Positions 1 to 11,059 of a DNA stretch of 64,000 nt are shown piece after piece. Position numbers and translations under genes: made by a program. Where the stretch lies: positions 4,930,191 through 4,994,190 of the forward strand of contig JAZBQD010000014.1 in the NCBI GenBank assembly GCA_036583965.1. Direction: 5' to 3'. Below the pieces are notes generated by a model, which saw nothing but the letters and a program-made list of their open reading frames with translations, searched no databases and was not told the DNA's origin. Each line of letters opens with the position of its first letter. Within the stretch, counting starts at the first letter, position 1. The stretch is from Prunella strophiata. Its lineage: Eukaryota; Chordata; Aves; Passeriformes; Prunellidae.

Positions 1-239
1 GTTAAATAGAATACAAAATGTAGTATAATTACAGTGTTGTTTAAATAATGAATTAAAGCCAGCAGATGACACAATGTGCAAAACAGTTCATAGCAGCAAT
101 CAGTTTCCAGATAGTTCTGTGTACTGCCAAATTATGGATAAAAGAAATTGTCTGAAATATTATAAGAGTAAGGACATTTTTTCTGATACTTGCTATGCAG
201 CATCATTATTACCTGGGAGAGTTTGAGTGATACATGAAC

Positions 240-318
240 CAGGAAAGTCTTTTTCTTTTTTTCTTTTTTTCTTTTTTTCTTTTTTTTTTTTTTTTTAATT
301 TTTTTTCCTTTTTTTTTA
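240..318. repeat. T-rich low-complexity tract
   Basis: Interrupted poly-T with C and A breaks lies upstream of the weak exon candidate at 328. It produces Phe-rich and Lys-rich shadow frames on the two strands. Confidence 0.9.
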
Positions 319-327
319 AATATAAAG

Positions 328-473
328 TCGTAGATCTGCCTGAGTGTCAAATCCATAGAATCCCTGAAGAGACAAGTTCTGGGATGTCTCTCTCAGCTTG
401 TACTGTGCTGGCATCTATTACTGCTGCAAAACATCTAGATTCATCTGGAGATTCTCTGAAAAGCTCCTGTTCT
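328..473 (+). CDS. possible upstream coding exon of the 3'-end gene (weak)
   Basis: An open frame of 61 codons (330-512) follows a long pyrimidine tract and an AG at 326-327. Its composition is protein-like, for example PECQIHRIPEETSSGMSLSA. A weak donor (TCT before GTGAAT at 474) would end the exon after 48 full codons in phase 0. That is the phase needed by the exon at 2220. If the donor is not used, the frame runs to a TAA at 510-512 and could be an alternative last exon. Against it, the acceptor has a purine-rich AAATATAAAG end and the donor is poor. I do not recognise the sequence. The phase match is seen in the sequence; membership of the gene is inference. Confidence 0.28.
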
Positions 474-2219
474 GTGAATTTTTCCTGTACCAATGGACAA
501 CATGTCATATAAAACTCTAAAAAGAGATAGCCACAGGGCTGAGTTCTGCTGTCAGCATAGAACACGTTTTCATTATTTTTTTCCTGTGGTTTGAATAGAG
601 ATTCAAATCAGGCCTACCAAATTTGTTTGAAATGAAACAGAAAATACAAATATGGTGGTGTGTGCAAATATATTTATTTGTTTCTAATCCGTCTAATTAA
701 ATCAGCAATACGGTATCTGATGTCCATTAAAAATGTGGGTTTTGTTTCGGGTTTTTTTTTTTCAGTGCCTGACTTGGAAAGTATTTAATGGTCAGTGGAA
801 AAAAATGAGGAAGAGGAGGGTGTGGCTGCTGCTGGGAGGCTCTGGCCCTGCAAAGGGTCCCTGGCTTGGAGAGATGTGGTCCTGCCTCGGCACAAAATGA
901 AGACTTCTTTTAGGTAAAACTGAATTATTCTTTTTTTGTTGTTGTTATTAATTAGAAAATAAGCAAGCATATCATCCTGCTATTTCTTATGCCAGTTTCT
1001 GAAGGCTGATCAGTGGTCCTCACTTGAGTTTGGTGGCTTTATTCACATCTTGTTTTGCTCCAGTCTTATCAATTCTTTCCCTAATCGGTCATGACAAGAG
1101 CAACAAAAACTAGTTTAAGCTCTGCAGAGTAATAAGAAAAGTAGGTTGATGTTTTGTTTAATCTGAATAGTCAGCAAGGGACTGATCATGTCTGTCCTGG
1201 AGTGGATCTGTACCCACATCTGAATTTTCATTTCCACTCTGTATTGTGCCTTTAGTTCCTGAGCTGGCACATATGCACATAGATACTTTTGTCTGTAGTT
1301 CTTTATATTATGGCCATAATTACAGCATCAAAGTCTTGAAATGAGACTGAGAATATTTTCAGGTTATAATTCTTGTGGGATGAAATTATGACAGTATTTT
1401 TAGCAAAACTGGATGATGGTTTGTTTTTGGTTTTTTTTAAGACATGGGTGTTACTTGTTACAAGGGTAATTTGTTAATACTGCTGATTTACAATTTCAGT
1501 TCTGACCAGTTGATGTTAAAAGTATTTTTATGCAGTGGTACAGTTTTAGCATTCTTTTTTTTTCCCTTTGTTGTGCAAATATAGTTTGAGAACGTGTGAG
1601 TTCTACTGGTACCATAAGTAAGGAGAGCTGATGAAACTTCAGTAGTAAAACCACTCACCGGTGTGGTTAAAGAATCTGCTCCCACATCTCTTGTCTTACA
1701 TTTGAGCTCATCATCTCTTAATTATGTATCCTTGTCTTCCTTTGAAGAGCAGCAGTGTGTGGGTTGTGGTGAGGTATTCTCACAGCTTGGGTGAATTGTT
1801 AGCCACAAGACCAAAGACTGAGTGTAGCAAACCACTGTATGAGTGGCAATATCCCAGGATCTGACACACAACTTGGACTGTCTTACAGTTATTAAATGGG
1901 TTTTGCAAATAATGATGCATGGATGGGAACAAAGATAGTAAGATAAAAAGAAGGAAATGTATTTATATGTTACGAACCAGAACAATACACGACGTTTATA
2001 TAGTAAAACAGTCTTACAAATGAGGTTCTTGCTAATTATTTGCAGTGGCAGGGGGAGAGCAGGTGGCAAAGTAAATATACATGTTTTACATGTTTTTGTG
2101 ATATGTAAATGATGCACTCACAGTGTTGTGTCAGGCACCATAGCTAGCTTAGAGGATGACGCATTTTGCATTAGATAAGGTGAACTTGTCTATTTGTGTG
2201 CCATTTCTTTTGGCCACAG

Positions 2220-2311
2220 AAAACAAAAGTAGGAATTACTGCACTGGAACAGGCCCATGGTGTAATTAATGCCAAGTCTACCCTGACATTTTTTACAAAA
2301 TTGATTCATTG
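2220..2311 (+). CDS. coding exon, unidentified gene (phase 0 in, 2 nt out)
   Basis: The acceptor is strong (pyrimidine-rich, ending GGCCACAG at 2212-2219) and the donor is strong (CATTG before GTAAGAG at 2312). Only one of the three frames is open. It encodes 30 residues plus TG of the next codon and includes ALEQAHGVINAKSTLTFF. The stretch looks like an amphipathic helix with no recognisable motif. The next suitable exon (3860) starts with the single base needed to complete the codon, giving TGC (Cys). This is the first exon of the chain that I regard as well supported. The preceding exon must end in phase 0 and is either the weak 328-473 candidate or outside the window. Confidence 0.55.
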
Positions 2312-3859
2312 GTAAGAGAGTGAAGTTGACCAGCATCAGATCCTTTTGGAATACCCTGTCCTTGTCAGAAAGCACAGCAGGCAGGTCGCTTGGCTTTGCA
2401 CAAAGGTCCGTGTGGTCTTTCCAGCAAACAGTCCCATCCAACCCTTTTTGTAGGATGGGATATTTGTATTTTTGTAGGCTATGGATAGGATGATTCTTTC
2501 TGGTTCCTGCTGATGTCCCTTAACAAGGCATTGGTTTTCATATGCTCAGGCTGCACATTGAAAAATAATATATTCCTGTAGTTTGAATTTACTGCTTGTT
2601 TAATTTAGCTGAATCATTTCCCTTTCAAGACTGGAAGCAGGTGAGAAAGTCAGACTACAGATCCCAACTTTTAAACTGTGTATCTCTGTTGTGTTTCCTG
2701 TTCCTCATGTGCTCACTAATATAAATAGTTTGATCCCTTTAGGTTTTCATATATGGCAGTCTCTTAAAAGTGACAGTGTTGTAGACACCTTCCCTTGCAC
2801 TCCTATTACTTCTGTAGCTTTAATGAGGAAAGGCTTATTAGCATTCTCCAGGAAGTGGTATCCCTAGCTAGCAGATATTAGAAGGTTAATGTTTTCAACC
2901 CAGAACTCTTTTCCTGCTTGACTTACCTGACATTATTGCATATCCCTGAAAGTTTCTGTTGATTTGTTGTGGTGGCACCCAGGTCCTCCCCTTGGAGAAT
3001 ATTGCAATATGATCTCCTTAGCAGTTATAAAAAAAAATATTTATTGTGTTTCACATTCACTCAGCTTGGTTAAACCCTTCAGTAACTCCAGTACTCTCCC
3101 CTTGCTTGTCATTTTTGCCACTCATTTTACAGCTGATCTTTCTAGACATGAACTAAAGTTAAAAACTGATACCAGCATGGCCTCTGCATTCAACAGCTCT
3201 TAACATTTATCTTGTCAAAGTGTCTTTTTATTCGTACATTTTACTTTTGGCTCCTTAGCTTCTTTTTAATGTATACTCCAACTATTGTGTTTTCTTTATG
3301 GTCTTTATGAGTCATATTGTCAAAGCCCTTTTGAAAGACCAAATAAATAATGATGAATTCTGTGGATGCACTCAAAGTTAACTCAAAGTTTAAAAAGTTA
3401 AAAAATACCTATTTTTTTGTTATCAATGTTGTTTTTCTCCACATTATGTAATCCCTGCTCAGGCATTAAAGTTATAATCTTTTAAAGTAGCCTTCCAGAC
3501 GGTTTACTAAATCACAGAATTCATTGGCATGTAATCTGGATCATAATTTGTGGCTATTTTTGAGGACTGCTATCCCTTGATTCCTAATAGAAAAGTGCAG
3601 GTTTTTGTTGGAAACCCTGCCTCCAACCTTGGGCTGCTTCTGAAATGCTGTGTGCATCCTCAGAATGGCTTGCCTTTAATTTATCCCTTTATTTCAGCAC
3701 TTTCTGTTTTGCTATCTGCTGTTCTTTCACCCTTTTCTTGCAAAATAATTGATTAATGGGATTTGCAATTTGAAAGGACCAGAGGGGACAATTTTGTGAC
3801 TTGAATATCATAGCTTTTTCCATCCATATTAAGCCTAAAAACTTTTTTTTTTTTTTTAG

Positions 3860-3932
3860 CTTAAAAGGTACCTTTTGGTCTGCCTGGATTTCTGGGCATC
3901 AGGAGATAGAGAGGCGTATCTTAGAATATGAG
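3860..3932 (+). CDS. coding exon, unidentified gene (1 nt in, phase 0 out)
   Basis: A run of 17 T leads straight into the AG acceptor at 3858-3859, and the donor is GAG before GTAGGG at 3933. In the frame set by the exon at 2220, this exon gives Cys (split codon) and 24 further codons. They include the charged stretch WISGHQEIERRILEYE, which could be helical. A second frame is open until a TGA at the very end of the exon, so the frame choice rests on the phase match with both neighbours. The exon ends in phase 0, as the following 16-nt exon requires. The function is unknown. Confidence 0.5.
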
Positions 3933-4892
3933 GTAGGGTCAAGATTGCTCCATCCCCCCAAAAAATGGACAATGCAAGGATTTTGTGTCACAGAATTATG
4001 TTTCCTCTGTTTTCCTGTTTAAGAGAAGCCACATCTCATTCCCTCACTTTCCTGAGTGTTGTTTTTGCTTCCCATCTTAGAGGGAGAGTGCTGTTGGCTG
4101 GTGTGAAAGAGAACTGAAAAAGAAAAGACTAGGAATTTCCACTGGAAGAAGTAGTGGGTATTTTTTATGAATATCCCAAATTAGGAACCCAGCTAACAAG
4201 AAATGTTTGTATGGTCATACAGGGTGAGAAAAGGCAAGGTTCCTCTTGTGCATAACTAAATAGCTCAAGGTCATAATCAGCCATTATTTTTTCTGTGGTG
4301 TTTTTCATCCTCTTTCTTCACTCCCTTTGTTTCCCAGTACTATTTCAGACTTGCCAGACAATTGTTGTGCAGTCTTCCTGCTTCTAACGTGTGTCAATAA
4401 ATTGTCCTTATGCCACTGGTTCAGTCCTTATGCCCCCAGTCTCCATTTTTAAATCTTAATATCTAAGTATATTCTTTGTTCTGGTTGTTTCAGTCCAGTG
4501 GTTTTTGGAAAAGGTACCCCTTTGCCTCAGCCTGATACAAAGCTTTGCTCAGTACTCACATTGCTCTTGCCCACCTGCTCCTTCTGTGTCTAGGGATTTT
4601 GTTACCCTTTTTTTTTGATGGATATACTATGCCTGCATAATCTTTTGTGCCAAAAAGCAGAGTGTTTCCCTTGAAATTGATGGGAAGATCTGATGAACAT
4701 ACAACATTATTTTAAATACCTGCTGTACATTTTTGCTTTGTCCTGGACACAGCCTTTTCTAAACCTGTTGTCAAGGCTTTCTGACTCCACTTTCTCTCCT
4801 TGACTCCTGGTATATAATAAAAAGCCCAGTAATATCAGATTTCAGGGAACAGCAGTCCCAGAAAAGTGTGTTACTAGATTTGGTTGTTTCAG

Positions 4893-4908
4893 GCACAGGA
4901 CTGGACAG
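4893..4908 (+). CDS. 16-nt micro-exon, unidentified gene
   Basis: The pyrimidine-rich acceptor GGTTGTTTCAG (ending 4892) and the donor CAG before GTGAGA (4909) enclose only 16 nt. In phase 0 it encodes AQDWT plus the first base of a Gly codon, which the next exon (5786) completes with GA. The length (3n+1) is what is needed to link the phase-0 end at 3932 with the phase-1 start at 5786, and both splice sites fit the consensus well. Exons this short are rare but known in vertebrates. The main doubt is that a 16-nt match can arise by chance; RNA-seq junction reads would settle it. Confidence 0.45.
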
Positions 4909-5639
4909 GTGAGAGTTACTCCGAGTGCGAGTCCTTCAGCCCCTCGCAGTGGGAATCATGCCCATCACAGTGCAGACACATGGTTTGCAAGTTTCTTCTT
5001 TACTCTTGGATGTGTTGGAATATGCAGTAAGTTTCTGACTCCTACTACTGGGGTGAGAAAAGATCAGAAACCAAAGAAGCAGGAGCTGCAGTGGTGGGTG
5101 AAGGGCCAGTGCAGGCTGGGTGTAAGGAGATCCCAGCTCACCACACCTCTTGCATTAATTCATGCTGCTAGAAACGAAAAGGTGATCATATTGTTATGGA
5201 TCAAAAAATAGCTATTTTGCACAAAGTGTCTGAGAATGGAAGGACACTATCTCAGCCCTCCCCCTGTATGGTTCATACTGTTTTGTGGGACTCTTGGACC
5301 TTGATTTTTGGAGTTTTGGCAACTCTTCATTCTTTTCTCAAAGGTGTTGGGTGATCTCATGCTGATTCCAAATAATTTACCCTCTGTGGGGTTTGTCTGT
5401 GGTGCTGAGCTCCCTGCACCAAAAACGTTGATCTAAAGCTTGCCCCCCTCCTTGCCTGACCTGATTCCTGTTATTTTCTTCTGGAAGCTCTAACATAATG
5501 TTCAGCTTAATCAGAGGTGCCTCTGCCTAAAGGATAAAGAAGGGAAAATATCTTAGTCTGGATCACTCTCTTCTGTGTGCTCTTTTCCTCTTTACCATGG
5601 CCATCTAACTGATGGTAACATCTGCATCCCAGTGAGCCA

Positions 5640-5755
5640 TATCATCACAGATGAGGAAACCAAGGTACAAGCAAATTTGAGATCATTCAGCAGGCCAGTG
5701 GATTAGAGGTGAAAATGGAAAGGAGACACTCTAACACGCTGTCTAACTGTATGTT
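5640..5755 (-). repeat. ancient MIR-like (CORE) SINE relic
   Basis: The plus strand carries ACAGATGAGGAAACCAAGG followed by diverged blocks reading AGATCATTCAGCAGGCCAGTGG and ending in a CTCTAACACGCTGTC-like segment. This order resembles the reverse complement of the tRNA-derived part of MIR elements, where ACAGATGAGGAAACTGAGG is the best kept block. Amniote genomes, birds included, hold old relics of this class. I recalled the consensus from memory and made no alignment. The relic lies in an intron. Confidence 0.5.
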
Positions 5756-5785
5756 ACCAATGCAGCATGAATTTAGCTGTTTCAG

Positions 5786-5844
5786 GAGATGTTTGTCTTA
5801 ATACCCATATTAATAATGATGTTCTAAGATATTATGAGAAGTTG
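5786..5844 (+). CDS. coding exon, unidentified gene (2 nt in, phase 0 out)
   Basis: The acceptor is TTTAGCTGTTTCAG (ending 5785) and the donor is AAGTTG before GTAAGA (5845). The frame is open for 19 codons after two leading bases and reads DVCLNTHINNDVLRYYEKL. The frame starting at the first exon base meets a stop. The phase-0 end joins directly to the phase-0 start of the exon at 8780, so the helix-like YYEKL continues into AKMLLKL. The intron that follows is 2.9 kb and contains the CpG-dense block at 6485-6745. The exon begins about 30 bp after the end of a MIR-like relic in the preceding intron. Confidence 0.6.
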
Positions 5845-6484
5845 GTAAGAGAAATCTTAACAGCCAAAGGAAGTGCTTATTTAGCCTGCTAAGGTTTAGC
5901 AATCAGCATATGTGAAATTGTATAGGCAACATATTTTCAATTTATTTTCCTTGTTCCCCTCTTTGCAAGTGAGCCATCATGGAGTTAGCAATTGTCTACA
6001 GCAACAGGCAACTTCTCTGCCCATCCACAGACTACAGCATATTTTAAGAATTTCATTTATAATAGTTACTTGCACCTTTTAAAAACCACTTTAAGACTCA
6101 ATCAATTTTATAAATCGACTCAGAGTTTTTCAAAAGAAGATAAAAAATAAAAAAACTGTAACATGACGATAAGTTTTCACTTAGAATATTTTGATAACTT
6201 TAAAAAAAACTTTCAAGCAGCTGGCTAGCTCTGCAGAAATTAACCTGGTTCTGAAACGTGAATTTGTACAGACTTTTGCTCTGAAAATGATGCGGCACTG
6301 AGCCATGACAGCTTAAGGTGTCTCTTTTTTGAATGGGGGGTAGATGGGGAAGTCCAGTGATTTAGTGACTGAAGAGAGTTGCCACTTGCGTGAGCTCCAT
6401 CCCTAGGGATATGACCTTTTTAATCCTCTTTAGTTAATGTATTGGTGATCTTTACTTAGGCAGAGTAAACAGTGCTGTTCTGAA

Positions 6485-6745
6485 CAAAGGGGAGGTCATG
6501 CTTCCTGCATTACACTCTGACCCCGGGGTCACGGCCTTTGTTCACTTCTCAATGGGAATTGCTCTCCGAGGGCCACCACAAAACGGAGAACTAATTTCGG
6601 CACGTGCTGGCGGAGAATGGCAGAGTATCAGGTTTGCCTCAGCCCAACCTCCGTGCTCGCAGCCAGAGGAAAAGTCAAACTATTTCAAAGAGGACGTATT
6701 AGCTCTTTAATTACCAGTGGCCGTGGCACTTAATCCCTCGTTGAA
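6485..6745. promoter_or_regulatory. intronic CpG-dense block, candidate regulatory element
   Basis: About 250 bp with roughly a dozen CpG dinucleotides lie in the 2.9-kb intron between the exons at 5786 and 8780. Flanking intron sequence is nearly free of CpG. The plus frame at 6498-6710 is open for 70 codons but lacks splice context and familiar motifs. A conserved enhancer or internal promoter is more likely than an exon. Confidence 0.4.
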
Positions 6746-8779
6746 CTAAATATATTGCTTGGGTCTTCCCCCTGTAATTCAATTGCTCACTTTTCAGCCT
6801 TTAATTTATTTTGTTTTTACCCCTGACTGGATTTTTCCAAAGGAGGAAGAACAGACTAGTGAAAAATAGCGATTTCTTCCCTTAAAAAAAAGTGAGAAAG
6901 CACATGGCAATTGCAGCATCAAACTTGGGCCTCTGAGGTCTCAGAATGGGCCTCGTTTCTCAGCCTGTAAGGAAACGTGGTGCTGTGTCCCAGAAGATTG
7001 CATTCAGCACCTTTTCCATAACTTTTTCTATGTGTTGCAGCAGTGTACATACACAGGGCCCTGTGAGGACAAGCATGGCAAGCACAGGGTACTGTGCCAG
7101 AGAGAGCTAGAACTTCCTCATCTTTACCACTGACTTTATGCAAAAAGGCTGTGATTTTTTTTTTATTTTTTATTTTTTTTCCCTTGGCTTTGAAAGTAAC
7201 TGGTGGCAGAATGTGATGCATCTCATTTTTAGGTGCTATGACTAGGGAACATATATAAACATGGAAGCTGAGATAAATTATCTGGAAGACTCGCATACAG
7301 AAAACCACCACCTTGTACTGAAAGTTGGTTCTTTTTCATCTGTATGCTCTTTTTGCTCAGCAGTAAAATCTGTGAAATACAATTTTTGATCATAAAATAA
7401 TTAAGCTATAAGCACATAACTTCAGTCAGCATGGCTTTTCCACATTTTTTTCCTTCTATCAAAAAACCCCAAAGCAAAAAAAACCCCTAATTGCTGATGA
7501 CTGCTAAGTTGTGTAAAACACAGCAGGGTTAGAACTGAGCACAGGGGATCTGAGTGTATTGGGGGGAGTTTATAATGTTGCCATCACAAAAATAAATAAC
7601 ACCACAATAGTAAACTTTGGAACTTCTGTGGCTGTCAACATGAATAGGATTAAGGTAAAAATGTGTCTTTGCATTCCAGTCATTTCAAGCAAAACATTAC
7701 GTCCCTCTTTAAGTCTCCTTGCAGCTGAATTATTTAAACAAACACTTCTAATAATTACTCTTAAAATGTACTTAAAAGTACATTCTACAATACAGCAGAA
7801 TGAGCTCTTTTAACAAAGGCAGTGGCTGAGCAGCTGAGCTATCATGCCCTTTGAGTGAAAACTTGTATTCAGAGCTGAACCAAATGTGAGCAGCAAGTGA
7901 TGCTAACTGCAGCAATACTGAAACCAGCCTTTCTGTGTCCCTTATTTGTTGCTGGAAATTCCCAAAGTCCACTACTTTTAGATTTTTTTATTGGAAGATA
8001 GAGTGGAAATGTGTATTTATCTGTTTTCCACTAAAAAGAATATTGTCACGCTGACATAAGTCAATTACTGTCTCGTGTTACTTAGTTAAAATTAATATGT
8101 TTACTAACAAAAATACAAAGTCAATCCCCTTTTATATTTTTTTTCAGTACTAGTATTGCTTTTCTGTTATCTGTAGGATTTTAGAGACTAAAAAGAGTCT
8201 CAAGGCAATGCTATTTGCATTATTTTGAGGTTTTTTTCCTTGCCTTAAAGCACTGATATGGTTATTCTTTCTTTGGAGTTAATGAGCTGTAGTAGAATTT
8301 TAAAATGTGGATAGCAGCTTGGAGTTTAAAAGAAAAAAAGTTAAGAAAATACTGAGCCAGTATTCAAAATTTTAAATACTTCTTTTTCTTTAGAAAGATA
8401 TTGGAACCTTACAATAATTATAGGATGCCTGATGAAAGGGAAAACTAATTTTTTTCAGAGTGTGTTAAACATTTCAGCATGCAGTATTGTAGATGTGCCT
8501 CTTCTGACAGATCCTTAGTTGAAGGGAACCTTTTGGAATGCTTTTGCTTTGAACGTTCCTGACTCAAACCTCAGGATTTTTTGTTGTTGTTTAGTTTTGT
8601 TTTACTGTTTTAAAAAAGAGCTTTATCTGTGGCAAGGTTTAGATTAATAGAATGAGCAGAGAATAGTCTATTTTACTGTGTGAACTTGATTCCTCAGCAT
8701 TACTATTTCTGGCACTGATTTTTCCAGCTAGTGTACCTGGTAAAGCTTAATGGTGGGTAAGATTTCTCTCATTTCCTAG

Positions 8780-8865
8780 GCAAAGATGTTGCTGAAATTA
8801 AAACATGAGCTTCTAATTTTGGTATCAAAATTGTTTCCAAATGTGACCCCTGCAGTGAAAACCAA
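8780..8865 (+). CDS. penultimate coding exon, unidentified gene
   Basis: The acceptor CTCTCATTTCCTAG ends at 8779 and the donor is CCAA before GTAAGAACC (8866). It encodes 28 codons plus AA of a Lys codon, starting AKMLLKLKHELLILVSKLF and followed by PNVTPAVKT. The leucine/isoleucine spacing suggests an amphipathic or buried helix. It is not hydrophobic enough, and too rich in Lys, His and Glu, to be a clear membrane segment. The last exon supplies G to complete AAG. Together with the last exon this is the best supported part of the gene. I could not place the family. Confidence 0.72.
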
Positions 8866-9208
8866 GTAAGAACCAATCATATTTAATAGCCTTCTCTCTT
8901 TAGCAACTGGTGTACACTTGTCTGTACTGCTTTTAATACGAAACCATTTCGGTTTCCCTGTTGATTTCTTTGATTCTCTGAACCATTGAAATATGTCAGT
9001 TTAAGGAGGGAAAACATGAAAAATTTTAAAAATAGTCCTGTAGAACATGGGGTTTGGTCAGGCTTTAGGTGTGCTATGGAAATTACGAAGCCTGTTATTT
9101 ACATTTTGAAGATAAACATTTTTCTAAACACTAGGATGTATATTCAGGCCTAGTGTAATTCAGCAAAATTCATTTGATATGAATGCTTATTTTCCTTATT
9201 TGTCTTAG

Positions 9209-9275
9209 GTCAAAATCTGTTCTTGTGCCTCCTTCCATGAAATACTTGAGTAAAAAGAAGAATGTGAAAGTGTAA
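9209..9275 (+). CDS. terminal coding exon with stop codon, unidentified gene
   Basis: The acceptor TTCCTTATTTGTCTTAG ends at 9208. Joined to AA from the previous exon, the reading frame gives Lys, then SKSVLVPPSMKYLSKKKNVKV minus one residue's worth of ambiguity at the junction, and ends with TAA at 9273-9275. The C-terminus is strongly basic (KKKNVKV), which could be a nuclear localisation-like or nucleic acid-binding tail; this is inference. Summed from 2220, the exons give 393 nt, that is 130 residues plus the stop. The 3' UTR starts at 9276, with the nearest polyadenylation signal 114 nt downstream. Confidence 0.72.
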
Positions 9276-9410
9276 AAGATCTACCTGGGTGCAGATAGCT
9301 GCATATCATACGTTCATGTGTGTGTGGTTTTTAAATTAATACTTGGGTGAGCAGAAAATACAAGACAGACGTCAGTTGCACCTGTAAAAATAAAAAGGCA
9401 GCTTCTCTGG
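9276..9410 (+). other. proximal 3' UTR of the unidentified gene
   Basis: This stretch runs from the stop codon at 9275 to just past the hexamer AATAAA at 9389-9394, which is followed by a T/G-rich stretch (around 9427-9440) suited to cleavage and polyadenylation. A 3' UTR of about 135 nt would result. A longer UTR ending near 11.08 kb is possible through the paired signals at 11044 and 11054. Confidence 0.45.
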
Positions 9411-10924
9411 GAAACTGCATTGCTCAGTTTTTCTGTGGTAAGAGGATCCTTGCGTTTTCCACTGACGTTAACCCCTTTGGAAGGAAAAATGCATGACAGC
9501 CTCAAAATGGTGCTCTCTGTTAGAGAGAGGCAAAGATGAGCTGGAACTGTGCTGTAGTTCAGTCACAAAAGGACCTTTTCTTATAGATTTCCAATAATTT
9601 TTTTAGACTTCTTAGACAGTAAACGTGATACTCCTATAGAAATGTTTCCCTGTGAGCATGGGATCCCTATTTGCTACACAAACAGTTGTGTAAGTGCAGT
9701 TGTAAAGCAAAACTGTTTTTTCAATTCCCCACAATGAGTCTGAAGTACCTGTTTTGCTTTCCCCTCTGAGCTGAGCACTCAAGGCACTGCCAGCTGAAGG
9801 CTGGAACATTTTGGTCTACACATGCAGTGCTTTTTTCAATGAAATTCCTCATGTTTATGTCAGTCTCTGTCCGTCTCCCAGTGTGGGAGCAAGGTCCTGC
9901 ATCCAGGCAGTGCCAGAGCGGGGAGCCTCGTTCTCTGATCGTAGGGATGAGTTGTTACCGTAACACCGAGGGATAAAATTCCTGCTGGTGTAGTTCCTGA
10001 TGCTACTATCAACTTCTTTTATGTAGCTCTTATTCTGTATTTAAGTTGTGTTAAGGTTTTTAAAATGTTGCATTTATTTATTTAACTAGAAAAGCAATGG
10101 TCCTGAACCATGCCTTCTGTTGATTTTCCTGTTATAATTCAAATGTAATCCTTCATTAGTAATCTTTAGGCTGCATTATAAAAATATTATAATTTCTATT
10201 GTGCAGAATTACATAAACAATGTTGATTTAGAGTCTTATCCTAGTAGTATTCACACTTACTGGACTGTGCTAGCATGAGACTATAACTGCATACGTACAC
10301 ATACATACCTTTATCCAGGTATCCCATACTGCACCCACGAACAGAAGGGACAGAGTATGTGATTTTGTTGAAATGATTGCTGGGGGAGGTGGAATTTTTA
10401 AATTTTATTACAGATAAATGACAGAAGTAATATGAGCTTCAGACATCAACTTTAATTTTGGTATTTGACTTCAAATTTTTTTGAAAAGCAGCTATATTTC
10501 TAATTGAGTCAGGGAGACTTCTCCATGTCAAACACGGTCACATTCTCCTGTTTCCAAGAGACAAAAGGTCCAGTTTTTTCTCCCTGTACAGTTTTCTTAG
10601 TAAGTTACTTGTTTGCATTAGAAAAAATGCTGTACAGTTTTCTTGACATTTTTGGTGCATCAAAAAAAAAGTCATTGCATTATATTTCTGTTGGTAACTT
10701 TTTATGGGAATATACATTTAGGAGTTAAACTTTTAATATTTCAGTGCTTTGATCAGCCATCTAAAATATTCAGTAAAATACTTTAAGGCCCTAAGAAAGA
10801 AATTGCTAAATTTGAAACTTGAAATTACCATGGATTAGTCACAGACATCCCCTGGGATAAACTGGAAAACATAGTTCGCTGAATAAGTCTGCAAGCAGGT
10901 TTTCACTATTTCAGCCCCCCACCC

Positions 10925-10945
10925 TTTTTTTTTTTTTTTTTTTTT
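10925..10945. repeat. run of 21 T
   Basis: A simple homopolymer just left of the distal polyadenylation signals. Confidence 0.9.
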
Positions 10946-11043
10946 GCAATGCCAGTTTTAGTATTAATGCTGCAGTTTATTAGTGTAGACAACATAGCAA
11001 AAACTTAATTTGGTCTTTTCCTTATAAGGGCTTTTGTGTTGGT

Positions 11044-11059
11044 AATAAACTTCAATAAA
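11044..11059 (+). other. distal tandem polyadenylation signals
   Basis: There are two AATAAA hexamers ten bases apart (11044-11049 and 11054-11059). A G/T-rich stretch follows at about 11090-11115. On the plus strand this could end a 1.8-kb 3' UTR of the gene whose stop codon is at 9275. It may also be a chance occurrence in AT-rich DNA. Confidence 0.35.

Noticed and set aside
1580..1613. 33-nt exon candidate before GTAAGG
   Set aside because: One frame is open, but its phases (2 out) do not match the phase-0 start at 2220. The support is too thin.
2629..2639. Possible 11-nt exon (ACTGGAAGCAG) with a good acceptor and GTGAGA donor
   Set aside because: After the exon at 2220-2311 it would create an in-frame TGA, so it breaks the chain.
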